From assembly GCA_963576475.1 (NCBI GenBank), contig OY754969.1, positions 27,528,888 through 27,592,887 of the forward strand: a DNA stretch of 64,000 nucleotides, given 5' to 3'. The DNA comes from Molanna angustata (taxonomy: Eukaryota; Arthropoda; Insecta; Trichoptera; Molannidae). Made by a program: the position numbers and the translations under genes. Positions 54,066-64,000 of the stretch are shown here, piece after piece. How positions within the stretch are numbered: the first letter of the stretch is position 1; each line of letters starts with the position of its first letter. The notes below the pieces were generated by a model. That model did not search any database and was not told where the DNA came from. It saw only the letters and a program-made list of their open reading frames with translations.

Positions 54066-54429
54066 ACAAAAAGTGTTGTGTATATTTGAGAAAATATGAA
54101 CAGATGATTCAAACCGTAGAATCTTTTTATTATTGGTCACGTTTTGACATATTTGGTCGTTTAAAGTTCGAGCTCGTTAGTTTCAAGCTCGCAGGGTCAA
54201 GGAACTGAATGAGTTGCTCACGGTCGATGTGGCAACTTGCGTTTTTTTCTTAATTTATAATTCATACTATATAAATTATTTGTTAATTTTCTGTATTTAA
54301 AATTTAAAACAATGAGGCTATCGAAGATAAATTTAAACATTTCTGACACTGACGGAGTTGAGTTTTAATTGTATAAAATTGAATATCAAAATATGATAAG
54401 TTATAACTTCCGAGATGATTCTAGATGTT

Positions 54430-54695
54430 TTCTGATTTTATATATTTTTAATGTGGATTTTATAGGAATGAATAGCTGAGGTAGCCCTAAAAAAATATGG
54501 CATTACCATGTGAATGATATTCTGAAAGAAGGAAACATAATAAGCTTGAACAATCGATGAGCATGTATAAGACGGTGCATGGAGGTAAGGAAGCCTGTGG
54601 GAAGAATGTGTGATATAATAGAAAAGTATGACGCTCGGTTCCTTCTGCTTCCTAGTAAGGGACATGGCGTGATGCTTAGTATGTATGTATGTTTA
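54430..54695 (+). pseudogene. RTE-like LINE C-terminal remnant, RWFGHIERM family
   Basis: Nucleotides ATATTCTGAAAGAAGGAAAC, then AGCTTGAACAATCGATGAGC and GGTGCATGGAGGTAAGGAAG run parallel to 10816-11130 (ILKEGN, NNR, CMEVRK in broken frames). The end AGGGACATGGCGTGATGCTT is followed by AGTATGTATGTATG. Confidence 0.65.
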
Positions 54696-54699
54696 TATA

Positions 54700-57225
54700 G
54701 ATATACCGCTATAATACATACATAATTGAAAAAAGTAGATATTTATCCAAATTTACTAGATATAATAAGATTTTCACATGTCGTGATCATATTGCATATG
54801 TAAAAGTACCTGAGCATTAAAAGCCTATTTTTATTCATTTTCTTACCTAAAAAAAAACTTGGTATACATCACTATCCGCCATTTTTTTCTTCATCTTCTC
54901 CTTGTTATTTTCCTTGTGATATTTTCTTCAGAGAGTATGTCTTTCTATGAATTTGATTTCCAGCTGTCTATCTATCTGTTTTGAAGTTTTCCACGAGGGA
55001 GATATTTTGGTAGTGACCATTCTTTGGACATGATCATATCATATCAGTCCCTTCTTTATTGCCCACTATAATTTCAATACGTCCTCAGCCAATATGCATC
55101 TCTTTTATTTCAACTTATGTTTGGAACTGAAAAGCCTAGTACATCCGGACATGTAAAGTAAGTTAGAATTGTGTCTGATACCACGAGAAGCCACAAAATA
55201 ACATCCGCAAAAACAACATAAAGTTAAAAACTTTAATGAAATTGATATTTTTTCATATTGAAAAGCCATCGTCGGAAAACAAGATTTAGGAAAGATGCAA
55301 ATATCATATTTGCAGACTCTGTCTGTGAATATATTTTTTGAACTCTAATGAATTCTTAATTCTTAATATTTATACAACTATTTTCAAAATTTAAATGTGT
55401 TCCATGCAAGACTGATACATCATATATATAGCTGTCCATCTTTTTTCCATACACCACAGTACATCTCCTTATCCTACCCCCATTCGCGTCATTATCTGGT
55501 CAGTACATATTATCATCTATCGATCGACATTATTAAAAACCAATAAAATCAGTGAATTCATCGATAACATGTATAATTTATGTACATATATAAAGTGAAC
55601 AGTGAACAAGTGAAATGTGTATATCAGTGCATATGACTAGTAAATATCATCATCCTGATAAACTTATAGTTCTTTAAACTGAAGTCACCTAACGACGAAC
55701 AAAAATAATTTTTATCATTTTGACAAAAATTCATTTGGAGCAAGCAATACCTACTTATAATCTTCGTGCAATAATCAGCAACACTTACATTAAATAATAT
55801 ATTTTAATAAGCAATAGTCTAGGTTCAATTTACAAATACCGTAAGTAATTATACAAGCAAGCTATTAAAACTGCCTCAGATCTGGTTCCACTTTGAATTT
55901 ATTTACCATCATCTCACCAAAGTAACTTGTTGCAGCATTTCCGGATGGATAACAGTCATCTAAACAGCATAAGGTACTTTTTGAGCATATTCAATGTGCA
56001 AACGTAGAAGCCGAATAATACCTGAATAATATGTAAAATCACATGCGGAAATATGCTAATTTTACGTAGTCGCATAATTGTAGAATGCATGGTTTATGAT
56101 TTAAGTAATTAAAACATATTATGCTCCTGTGTTTATTGCGTGGTATATAGTTACCACACAACTTAACAAAGAATTAAATTATTTTTGTACTTAATTTTTC
56201 TTTGCGAAGATATACCTATCTCTTACCAAAGTCATTAGATTTGAGCGTGGGGTATAATAATCGTTTATACTATGCGGGCATCTTAGGAACGATTTTCAGA
56301 ATAAAAGAAATTTGTAAACATATATTTAAACTAATATTTCACTACATAGTCAAATCAGTTTATTTATAGCATTTTTTTGGATTTATACCTCATAGTGGAT
56401 TGAATTTATAATAAAAATTCAATCCACATCTGTGTAGGTCAATATTATCTCAGAGTTATGTTGTTTCAATAAATATGGTATCTTGTCTTGTACTTACAGT
56501 TCTTCAATAGTTTATGAGACTCTAACCAGATAATATATAAATTGCCCATGATTCCACCAGTTCCTTGCAGCGAGACATGTTCAAACGACATTCAGAAATT
56601 AAGTGAACAAGTTATGAAATTGTTTGGTTTACATTATTATTAAGATTTAATTTATTTGAAATGTGTATTTTTTATTGTATGTAAAGTGTTATAATTTATT
56701 TGAAAACCAACAGTTATTTTTATTTATACCGAAAATAGATATCAATATTAGGTAATATTAATACCTAAGGAAACTAATAAAAAAACCATTACATAGGAAA
56801 ATTTTATAACTAACCAAAGCAATATGTTGTTTTAGTAATTTCAATTCTCTTGTTAAAACAACGAATGATATTTTATTTGACCACATTCGAACCGACCGCT
56901 TCTTTCTCAGGACGGCTGACAATTTATTCGCGGTACAATGTGAATTGTTATGAATTCACAATGTGAATTATTTGAAATGTGCCACAAATTGCACTCCGTA
57001 TAAAATGTAGAAGAAATAGAGCCGAAGCAAATAAATAAAAATGTTAATGGTTGTTTATGTCGATTGATGTTGGTTGAAGAGGACCGCTATGAACTTATCT
57101 CTATCAATGATTTTATAATTTAAATTTAAATTTTGTAGCTATGTAGGTAGGTAGGTACTCACAAAAAATATTTCTTTCCAATAATATACTTACTGTCAAT
57201 CTGAATCTTTTATTTCAGCGAATTT
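54700..57225. other. AT-rich stretch, no supported gene
   Basis: About 2.5 kb without a convincing frame. A patch at 56878-56945 is less AT-rich (GAACCGACCGCTTC). An inverted CAATGTGAATT...AATTCACAATGTGAATT lies near 56936-56970. Confidence 0.45.
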
Positions 57226-57229
57226 TATA

Positions 57230-57475
57230 TACGTGAGATGTTATTTTGCCCGTTGTTTTTTCGGGTAATAGAAAATACAACAGGTAAAATAATTTATCAC
57301 ATAGTTCAGCAAGGAGGTTCTCCTAAAAAGGCACTAAATTTTGAATAGTAATACCTTTTAGGTCAGACGTGACTGGTGTGTGGTGATGGATACGATTATA
57401 TCCATGTGTAGGGATAGATGAATACGACAGGTAATGCACACCTGTCTCATCGTGATGGTATGAATGAATGAATTA
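57230..57475 (+). mobile_element. Short interspersed element, GATATGCCGTGATGG family
   Basis: TTCGGGTAATAGAAAATACA, CACATAGTTCAGCAAGGAGG, TTTTAGGTCAGACGTGACTG and CATCGTGATGGTATGAATGA with a GAAT-repeat tail. The GATATGCC stem has been lost in this copy. Confidence 0.65.
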
Positions 57476-57479
57476 TTAA

Positions 57480-58425
57480 AATAAAATTAAGAAAGAAATG
57501 TACAGTGTAAACGGAGCATTGTAGGATGATAGGAAGGTATGTCCAGCGATTCGCGTAGAAATGTACTAACCTTGAATTTTTTTCTCTCCCAGCCAAGCCA
57601 TTCCATTGCATAACCGTTATAATGAACGTGCTTTAATGATAAAAACAAAGGTTGGTTAGGTATATTCTATTGCGAGCTTTAAATCATTATATAGGTAGTT
57701 AGTTGGGATATACCTACTCACTCACAACCACCAGACACAGGTTCATACCTTTGTTCCGTGTTTACTTATTATCGATGAGAACATTATTACGCCACAATTT
57801 TCTATTGATACGCATTTTCTCACAAATATCCGTTTTAAAAATTATAAGAATTTATTAATAATAGCCCTGTTTATAAATAACGGACGGAATAGTTATCTCA
57901 GACTCTTATGCCGTTGTTATAAGTTTGATTAATTTCAGGTGATAAATTATATAAAAAATATAATTTTGCTACTGTGGAGAAAAAAATAGAAAGTTAAAAC
58001 AATATACGAAAAAAATTCGCCACTTGCACATAGTATCTACAAATAAGTTTTAATAATGAATCGAATTATCTAGGTATATATATTATATTGATTTCCAAAT
58101 AAAAAAAAGTTGATAATTTAGGTAGGTTAAACGTTTATTTTTTTGGTATTATTAATTTCATTTCTTTGGTATTCCGAATTTCCGTGTTTTTTTTATATAT
58201 GAAGGTATTATGAAAATGAAATGATTTATTTCCCATTATTTTTACACATAAATAGAATAGCAAAAAAGTCACTATTGTACATACTATGCACAATTGTTCC
58301 TATTTGGAAATTTACTGCATTATTAGATTATATTTCTACTGTACGGTTATATTCTATGTTTTTCTATATATAAGTTTCAACACATAAATAATAATAATAA
58401 TAAAAGTTTGCGTAGGTATATGTAA
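57480..58425. other. AT-rich stretch, nothing supported
   Basis: No gene, element terminus or notable repeat. Confidence 0.4.
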
Positions 58426-58430
58426 TTAAT

Positions 58431-58491
58431 TATTTTATTATTATTAGAATATATATGTAATTAAAAAATATATTCTAATAATAATAAAATA
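58431..58491. repeat. Perfect 24-bp inverted repeat, 13-base loop
   Basis: Arms 58431-58454 and 58468-58491 are exact inverses (TATTTTATTATTATTAGAAT...). AT-rich, non-coding. Confidence 0.9.
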
Positions 58492-58509
58492 AATATTTCT
58501 ATCACCCTA

Positions 58510-58720
58510 CGTACTTGTCATGCTGGGGGGATTTTTGGATATCTTTTGGATACACGCTATGGGTCTGTAGCTGGTGATAGGGTTATCCCGCCGATTTTCG
58601 GCCACCAGAGCCTCGACGTTTATCTAGAAGGGGGGACCACGAGCAGGAAGAAATACATCCAAGTATATTTCACATAAGAGTGGCTAGGGGTCGCGCCCCC
58701 TTAGACTCTGTCCCTCGTAT
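58510..58720. other. Unassigned GC-enriched segment
   Basis: CATGCTGGGGGGATTTTTGG, then GGGTTATCCCGCCGATTTTC and GGGGTCGCGCCCCC stand out. No domain is recognised in six frames. It abuts the RTE fragment at 58720 and may belong to the same insertion or an earlier element. Confidence 0.3.
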
Positions 58721-58810
58721 TATGGGCGGCTGGAAGCGGTATGCCCAGGATAGAGAGTTGTGAAGATCTCAGAAGCAGTCGATGTCCATTTATGGATGAG
58801 AGAGGCATGC
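58720..58810 (+). pseudogene. RTE-like LINE terminal fragment
   Basis: One plus-strand frame reads GGWKRYAQDREL, stop, RSQKQSMSIYG. The A-Q-D-R-x-x-W/stop-R-S pattern mirrors the fragment at 45590-45672. Confidence 0.45.
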
Positions 58811-58844
58811 TTTGATGAACCAAAATTATTGTAATGGGTATAAT

Positions 58845-58915
58845 TTTTTTTTTTGAAAGAATGAATAATATGTCCTTGTAACAAGTACATATACATCAGC
58901 CATAAAGCAAGAATT
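58845..58915 (-). mobile_element. tRNA-SINE family A tail
   Basis: TTTTTGAAAGAATGAATAAT, then ATGTCCTTGTAACAAGTACA and TATACATC match the 3' end of 43625-43805. Head absent. Confidence 0.55.
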
Positions 58916-58967
58916 GCAAAATCGTTTTTCTGTAGTAGGTATGTATAATTTTCGCCAAACATCTTCG

Positions 58968-59048
58968 CAAATTTCTGTCTTTTGCTTCGTTGGTTTACGT
59001 GCAAATCGCCCCCCTTCTCAGCTAAAGGTTCAAGATTTGGCGACAACA
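58968..59048 (-). repeat. Dispersed 80-bp repeat (pairs with 31811-31893)
   Basis: Inverse of the 31811 copy with a few differences, including GAGAAGGGGGGCGATTTGC. Confidence 0.6.
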
Positions 59049-59760
59049 AGGTACTTGGCAATATGTTGTACCTACATCTTCAAAACATCAACGCACGAGT
59101 CTTCAGAAACCCAAAACGATAAATTAGAAACCACTATATTTGGTATCTGTAAACAATCTTTCTGGGTATTTGTTATGAAATATCAACTAAAACTAAATCA
59201 AATTGATACCAGGGATTTTGATGTATGTAATTATAAAAGAACTATAAAATATGACAAGTATTTTGTGTACCTAATAGTACCTAATGAAATCTTCAAATAA
59301 TATGAGATGTATAAAATCATCTTTTTTCTTTGTGTTAGCTTTTAAAATATCTCAATTAATATAATAACTTTTATGTTTCTCACGCTTTTAAACGGTAGGC
59401 ATTTTTTGGTAAAGACAATAACCCAACAGCGTGATGGGAACATGGAATTAAAATGTATGTATGTACATCATAAAAATATGTTGGAGAAATGAATCCGCTA
59501 ATTTATGATAGGTAGGTACCTGATTTAATTCAAATATATATATAAATTGATTGTCCGTTACATATTCGACCTGTCGGTAAACTAATTGGCCTCGCACCTT
59601 TTAACACCTACTTAACGGTAGGAAACTGGCCATACAATATTTTATTATCTTTACCTATTTATTTGATAATGTATAGAGTGTTGAATCGTAATATCGTGTT
59701 ATATTTTATTCGCTATAAAAACAGAATAAGGTCAATGAACTTATTTGTGTTAATATCTTG
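59049..59760. other. Unassigned stretch
   Basis: The plus-strand frame 58914-59300 crosses a repeat boundary and has no domain; I do not call it. Nothing else is supported. Confidence 0.4.
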
Positions 59761-59764
59761 ATAC

Positions 59765-59807
59765 AATTCTTATAATTATAATCATTATAATTATAATTAT
59801 AAGAATT
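59765..59807. repeat. AT palindrome, 18-bp arms
   Basis: AATTCTTATAATTATAAT (59765-59782) and its exact inverse (59790-59807) around a 7-base centre. Confidence 0.8.
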
Positions 59808-59814
59808 AATAATT

Positions 59815-60035
59815 TCCGGGTAATCGAAAATACAGCAGGCAACAATAACATCTCACATAGTTCAGCAATGAGGTTCACCACCCATTCTGAATGTAGTGCC
59901 TTTTTTGGTGAAACGAGAATGGTATGTGGGTATACATAGATGTGTTGTTCTCCCTTTTATAAGGCAATGCACACCCGCACACCTTTCGCTGGTTACCACA
60001 CATTGTGGGATATGCCGTGATGGTATTATATTTAA
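59815..60035 (+). mobile_element. Short interspersed element, GATATGCCGTGATGG family
   Basis: Good copy: CCGGGTAATCGAAAATACAG, AACATCTCACATAGTTCAGC, GAGGTTCACCACCCATTCTG, TTGGTGAAACGAGAATGGTA and CGCTGGTTACCACACATTGT, then GGGATATGCCGTGATGGTAT. The frames reported across it on both strands are incidental. Confidence 0.75.
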
Positions 60036-60091
60036 AAAATGTAACTTCGACTTCAAAAACGTAGGAGTTTATCAATTCAACGTGTCTTTTA

Positions 60092-60545
60092 CTCCTCACT
60101 ACCTCAAGGGAATACCTATAGTAAGGAGTTATGAATTCGCAATTTTTAAGGTTATTTTTTTTACTGTAGATTATCAACTAGTATCATGTTGAGATTGTAT
60201 TCTAAAAGTTTCATCATAATGTATCTGTGTGTGCTGTGTACCATGTACTACATAAATATGTGTTATGTTTGGCGTGTTAATTCTACTTTATCGATTAGGT
60301 ATAGACTAAAGTACTCATTCGAATCTTTTAGCGAGTATTAGATATACAAATTTTTTAAATTTGTATATCTAATACTCGCTTAGATCCCATTAGATTTTGA
60401 AGGATATCTGATCAGTCCCTTCATTTTTTTTTATCTGTCAAATATTTCAAAATGACTCCAAGCTCAGGAAACATAGAATATGATATTTTTATTTTCAAAT
60501 TACTAAAAGGGCACACACCACTTTCATAAAATGGCATCAAATAAT
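60092..60545 (+). mobile_element. Copy of the 544-bp DNA transposon (3' end lost)
   Basis: Left end CTCCTCACTACCTCAAGG preceded by TTTA (60088-60091), as at 4756-4760. It continues through AACTAGTATCATGTTGAGAT and TTATCGATTAGGTATAGACT to TCATAAAATGGCATCA. Unlike its sisters it contains a 24-bp perfect inverted duplication (60330-60353 against 60357-60380). The right terminus is not found. Confidence 0.75.
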
Positions 60546-60639
60546 AATTAAGTTTTCATAAAAATATATTAATCACAATAATAATTAATCACAATATTAA
60601 CTACAAAGGGTTTTTAATTACACGTATTTAGAGCTTACA

Positions 60640-60921
60640 GTGGACGTGCACTTTAATTGGAGTTTAACTATTGAAAATGTCTGTAGTAAATTAAGATCAA
60701 TTTTAAGTAAATTTTACCATCTTAAATACTGCGTGTCCAGGCACACCCTGTACTGTCTGTACTATGCTATGGTCGAGTCTATTATTGACTACGGGCTCAG
60801 TAGTTACGGACGAACATTTAAAACCTACCTTGATAAAATAAAACAATTACAAATAAGATTTTTAAAAATAATTGCAATAAAAAGAACAGTGGAGGCAAGT
60901 AAAAATAATATTAACGTCTAA
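60640..60921 (+). pseudogene. LINE reverse transcriptase fragment (post-palm region)
   Basis: The plus-strand frame reads HFNWSLTIENVCSKLRSILS, then LYCLYYAMVESIIDYGLSSY and LDKIKQLQIRFLKIIAIKR. The pattern L-x-W-x-x-x-I-x-x-(V/I)-C-x-K-(L/I), Y-x-A-(L/M)-V-x-S-x-(I/L)-x-Y-G, I-x-x-L-Q-x-R is the region after the RT palm of Jockey/CR1-group LINEs, here 5' and 3' truncated. It starts just after a decayed element copy. Confidence 0.75.
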
Positions 60922-60924
60922 TGA

Positions 60925-61476
60925 AGAAAGAACCATCTATATTGGACAATTTATAGCGCATATTTACTACGATTTATTACATGAGTATTATTTGATTTGC
61001 AGTTTAGCGGGAAAATATAATTGTTATTATTTTTTTATTAAATTAATAAAAAAAAATCGGAGTTGTATTTTTACACGAAAATAGATTTTTTTGTTTTTAT
61101 GTTTTCACTGTAGATTCTTTAGGAGTCGATTTTTTATTCATATTTACTTACATTTTTACAAAATCATTTGAGAAATAGTCTATCTATTCTAAACAATGTT
61201 TGAACGTTTTGATTGTAAGTTTAATAATTACCACTGTATGCAAATCGTATATGTATAAATGAGTTTTTTTCATACTATTTTTTTTCAACTAGTCACAGTT
61301 TTCAGTTTAGAGAAGCAAAACTGCATGAGAAATATTTGTATATTTTTCTGTGTTATTATTCGAACCTAGAGAGAGATCATACAGCTGTGTATCGATTTAC
61401 CTACAAATGCCACGACGTTTGTCATATTCTATTTAGATGCATGAAAATAAAATTCACTCGACAGAAGTAAGGTCTC
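60925..61476. other. AT-rich stretch, nothing supported
   Basis: No gene or element terminus. Confidence 0.4.
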
Positions 61477-61479
61477 TAA

Positions 61480-62561
61480 GGCCCAGAATCATAGTCGCAA
61501 AATAGGTACTTAGATGAGTTTGAGTTACAGATTTGTAACCATAGAACTTTGTTTCTCACAGAAGTCATCAAAAATCGTTACTCATCTCCCGTGAGTTTGA
61601 GTCACCAAAATCGGTGACTTTAGACGCTGAGCATGCTTTGAACTGTCAAAATCGTTTACAAACCTAGTTCTATTTTAATTTTTATTCGAGATAAAAACTG
61701 GTGAATTTCGAGATATTATTTTTGTGGTGAATATAAAATTATCTTCATTAAACAGGGAGCATTAAAATGTCTGATATATTTGAGTTTTTGCAAGATATTG
61801 ACAATATTGGGAATACAGATGTGATTAATTTTCCCGATGAATCATTTGCCGCAAGGCGAATGAGACGCCGCAAATGTTATATTCGAAATATGATAAACCC
61901 TATCGAATTTTATGAAAACTGTGAATTTAAAAAGCGCTACAGATTTTATAGAGAAACTGTCCTCACTGCCATATTGCCGCTTATTCACGATGGATTGCGA
62001 AAAATCAACAACAGAGGCATGCCTATAACGCCTGAAATTCAAATATTGATTGAGATTCTATAGTATATAGAATCTCAATCCTGAGATTCTATAGTACAGA
62101 AATTGCTCGGCGATCCACTCCCAAGCATCCTGTTTTTGCTAAGGGCTGATATATTTTCTTATTTTCTACAATAGTAATTTTCTTCCCCAATAATTCCATT
62201 AAAAAATGTTAATCATATGCAGTATTCCTTTTAGCATTCATTATTAATTATTATTATAAAAATAAACAAAACGCGAAAGAAGCAAGCAGATGTTTTGAAC
62301 TCAAATGACAGTTTTAATTTATAGATTGAAGAGAGTAGATAGGGATTTTAAAAAGTTTCAAAATAATTGCTGAAAACTTATGAAATTCCTACAGTTTGAG
62401 AACTATCAAACTCAACTGAGTTTGAGTCGTTATCTCAGCTCAGACACGTCAGATTTTGGACTATGTTTACCGAAAAACCTACTCAGCTTAGAAAGCCTTG
62501 AGCTATGCTCTCCTGAGGCACTATTGAGACCTGACTCATCTCATGTTTATGATTCTGGGCC
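61480..62561 (+). mobile_element. PIF/Harbinger transposon, internally deleted, 1082 bp
   Basis: Ends GGCCCAGAATCATA (61480-61493) and its exact inverse TATGATTCTGGGCC (62548-62561). They are flanked by TAA on both sides (61477-61479 and 62562-62564), the TWA-type duplication of PIF/Harbinger. Subterminal copies of TGAGTTTGAGT occur at both ends (about 61515, 61601 and 62418, 62420 region). It encodes only the N-terminal part of a HARBI1-like protein. Confidence 0.92.
61767..62063 (+). pseudogene. HARBI1-like transposase, N-terminal fragment
   Basis: Frame from ATG 61767, preceded by an A-rich leader: MSDIFEFLQDIDNIG, then INPIEFYENCEFKKRYRFYR, TVLTAILPLI, GLRKINNRGMPITPEIQILI. The segment P-x-x-x-(Y/F)-x-x-x-E-F-(K/R)-x-R-(Y/F)-R-(F/L) ... 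L-P-L-I ... N-(R/N)-(G/R)-x-P-(I/L)-(S/T)-P-x-x-Q-(L/I)-L-I is the conserved N-terminal region of Harbinger nucleases, upstream of the DDE core. The frame ends at a stop inside a 26-bp insertion (about 62052-62077). Past the insertion the expected LRFYST resumes for about 15 codons and then stops. The DDE catalytic region is absent, so no activity is possible. Confidence 0.85.
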
Positions 62562-62619
62562 TAAGACCGATGCACCGGCTTAGAATTGTGCTTTCCCTAT
62601 TTTCTATTATCATCGTTTT

Positions 62620-62835
62620 TGGGGTGTCCCGAATGAGCCGGGTATTCGAAAGTACAACGGGAAAAATAACATGAGTTTTACCACCCGTTTTGACTGTAGT
62701 AACTTTTTAGGTGAGACATGACTGATATGTGGGGATACACCCATGTCTCGTGCTTTCTTTTATAATTTATATACACCCAAATTACTGTAGTTGGACACCC
62801 CATATTGTGGGATATGCCGTGATGATATGAAATGT
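62620..62835 (+). mobile_element. Short interspersed element, GATATGCCGTGATGG family
   Basis: Starts GGGGTGTCCCGAATGAGCCG and GGTATTCGAAAGTACAACGG. Its 3' end is GGACACCCCATATTGTGGGA and TATGCCGTGATGATATGAAA. It lies just outside the Harbinger right end. Confidence 0.75.
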
Positions 62836-63085
62836 AGTAAGATTGAAGGAAAAATTGTGAATATGCTAAAAATAAATACATACTTGTTTAGTTTTATCTC
62901 TTAAAAATAACGAAGGATTAACATGATGAAATAAGTGTAAAAGACTGATAAGAAAAAGCTAATGCTAAAAGTTTAGTGTTTCCTTACAGTTATGTATGTA
63001 AATTGTCAAAGATGTCATAAAAATGGACAGGCAGTTGTTCTTCAAAAATGTTTTCAACTTGATATGAAATATAGCTTATTGTAAA

Positions 63086-63333
63086 TCATTTGTTTCCACG
63101 CAACCCGTATCTTTTAAAGATCCTTTTACTTTCAGTATCAAAATCCATGAAAGTAAGACCGTGCATAATTCTTTTGACATTCCTCTGGACAAGTTTAAAT
63201 GTGTAGTCCATGTTGTCTATTGTTTTGCAGCAAATAAAGGCAAAATTGTGGTCACATTTCTTGGTTTGTTCATCCCAGTTTGTGACTAAATGATTTACCG
63301 TTTTCTTTTCATAATGATCACTGTGCAGAAGCC
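63086..63333 (-). CDS. Speculative terminal exon, unknown protein
   Basis: Minus-strand frame open from an upstream stop at 63359-63361 to TGA at 63086-63088. It reads LLHSDHYEKKTVNHLVTNWD, then QTKKCDHNFAFICCKTIDNM, LVQRNVKRIMHGLTFM and RIFKRYGLRGNK, then the stop. A possible splice acceptor, TTTCTATAG, precedes it at 63334; a second, CTTCTGCACAG, lies a few bases in. Composition (C, D, H, W) is unlike the chance frames nearby. Two weak readings: an exon of an unknown cysteine-containing protein, or the end of a LINE protein, since L-V-Q-R-N-V-K-R-I-x-x-G loosely resembles the LINE L-Q-K-R-x-(V/I)-R-x-I. It has no early ATG and is easily overlooked. Confidence 0.3.
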
Positions 63334-63360
63334 CTATAGAAATTAGTGGTGTAAATCTTC

Positions 63361-64000
63361 ATTTTAAAAGTAAAAGTACCTATATTCAAATAACAAACAA
63401 AAAATAATATAGTGCAATGAGTAGTTTCTTAAACTGTGCAGAATAAATCATATTTGATGTTTTCATTTACGAATAAGTCGATTAATTTTCATTTTCATAT
63501 AATATGTAGATATATCATTTCAGGAACTAGATTTTCCATTTTCTATTTTACCTGTTTGTAAAAAATGACATACATTCCAACGAACTTGCTTCATTAAAAT
63601 TTTCGAAGTATTCAATAACTTACCATTAAATAAGTGAATATTAAATTAGGTAGGTTTGTACATATGTAGATATTTTTGTTCTTCTTTCTTACAATATAGT
63701 AAAATAGTAGATGCATAAATACCTATTATTGAATTTATACCTACCTATAAATTAATATAATACCTACACACCTGCAAATATTATATTCGAGGATTAAAAT
63801 ATTAGGTATATTATTATGAGTTTTTTCGCATTCTTGAAATACGTATTCTCAAGAATGCGAAAGAATATCTATCTAGGAGTAAGATCACATGTAATGGCCG
63901 TTCAAAGATAGAGTTAGAAAGTCGTATGCACTAAGCAAAGCTCGCCTCAACAAAAAATCTAAAATCTTCGAGTCCAATAATATGGACCTTAAACCCTAGC
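63361..64000. other. AT-rich stretch ending in a near-perfect palindrome
   Basis: A near-palindrome at 63824-63862 (TTTCGCATTCTTGA and inverse around AATACGTATTC). The final 150 bases are less AT-rich but too short to classify. Confidence 0.4.

Noticed and set aside
58914..59300. 128-residue plus-strand frame
   Set aside because: Crosses the boundary of a dispersed 80-bp repeat and a SINE tail and shows no domain; likely a chance fusion frame.

Overview
The window is AT-rich animal DNA with no confidently identifiable intact host gene. Almost every recognisable stretch is a transposable-element (TE) relic. The mix suggests an insect, most likely a moth or butterfly, though I hold the order-level call loosely. 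It contains RTE-type and Jockey-type LINE 3' ends, several tRNA-headed SINE families, a mariner, a PIF/Harbinger relic, hAT MITEs, abundant GTAGGTACCTAC-type strings, and LINE tails running into (AAAT)n microsatellites. There are no bacterial-type operons, rRNA genes, CRISPR arrays or convincing functional tRNA genes.

Layout. 1-9 kb: a (TTTA)n tract with a LINE tail, a LINE C-terminal relic split by a 544-bp DNA transposon (4760-5303), a fold-back region (5.7-6.55 kb) and SINE pieces. 9-17 kb: fold-back relics, RTE and other LINE C-termini, and a decayed minus-strand mariner (about 11.96-12.42 kb). 17.7-19.0 kb: a structurally complete 1288-bp mariner (terminal inverted repeats, TA duplication, DD34D transposase) broken by one stop codon. 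20.1-21.6 kb: a multiply nested repeat. A fold-back element with a 12-bp duplication, a 13-copy 48-bp array, and a hAT MITE with an 8-bp duplication (itself carrying a LINE tail fragment) all sit in a dispersed repeat. A diverged, uninserted, unexpanded paralogue lies at 30755-30985. 22-24.3 kb: 126-bp and about 27-bp tandem repeats, and an RTE-like LINE with a 5' inversion. 25-29 kb: long-hairpin MITEs and a candidate CpG-rich regulatory patch. 29.8-45 kb: more RTE relics, a second hAT MITE (38735-38951), a second copy of the 544-bp transposon family, and a 32-bp array interrupted by a tRNA-SINE. 45-61 kb: RTE and Jockey fragments and SINEs. 61480-62561: a PIF/Harbinger element with TAA duplications and the N-terminal part of a HARBI1-like protein. 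Near the right edge a minus-strand open segment (63086-63333) might be a real terminal exon.

How the parts relate. The autonomous classes (RTE-like LINEs, a Jockey-like LINE, mariner, Harbinger) appear only as dead relics. The non-autonomous elements (SINEs, MITEs) are many and often retain target-site duplications. One SINE-like family ends in the same stem-loop plus GATATG(C/G)CGTGATGGTATG block as an RTE-like LINE family, suggesting that LINE machinery mobilised it. I did not find a new biological system. The best material is the nested insertion history at 20-21.6 kb, the shared 3' ends, and two speculative exons.
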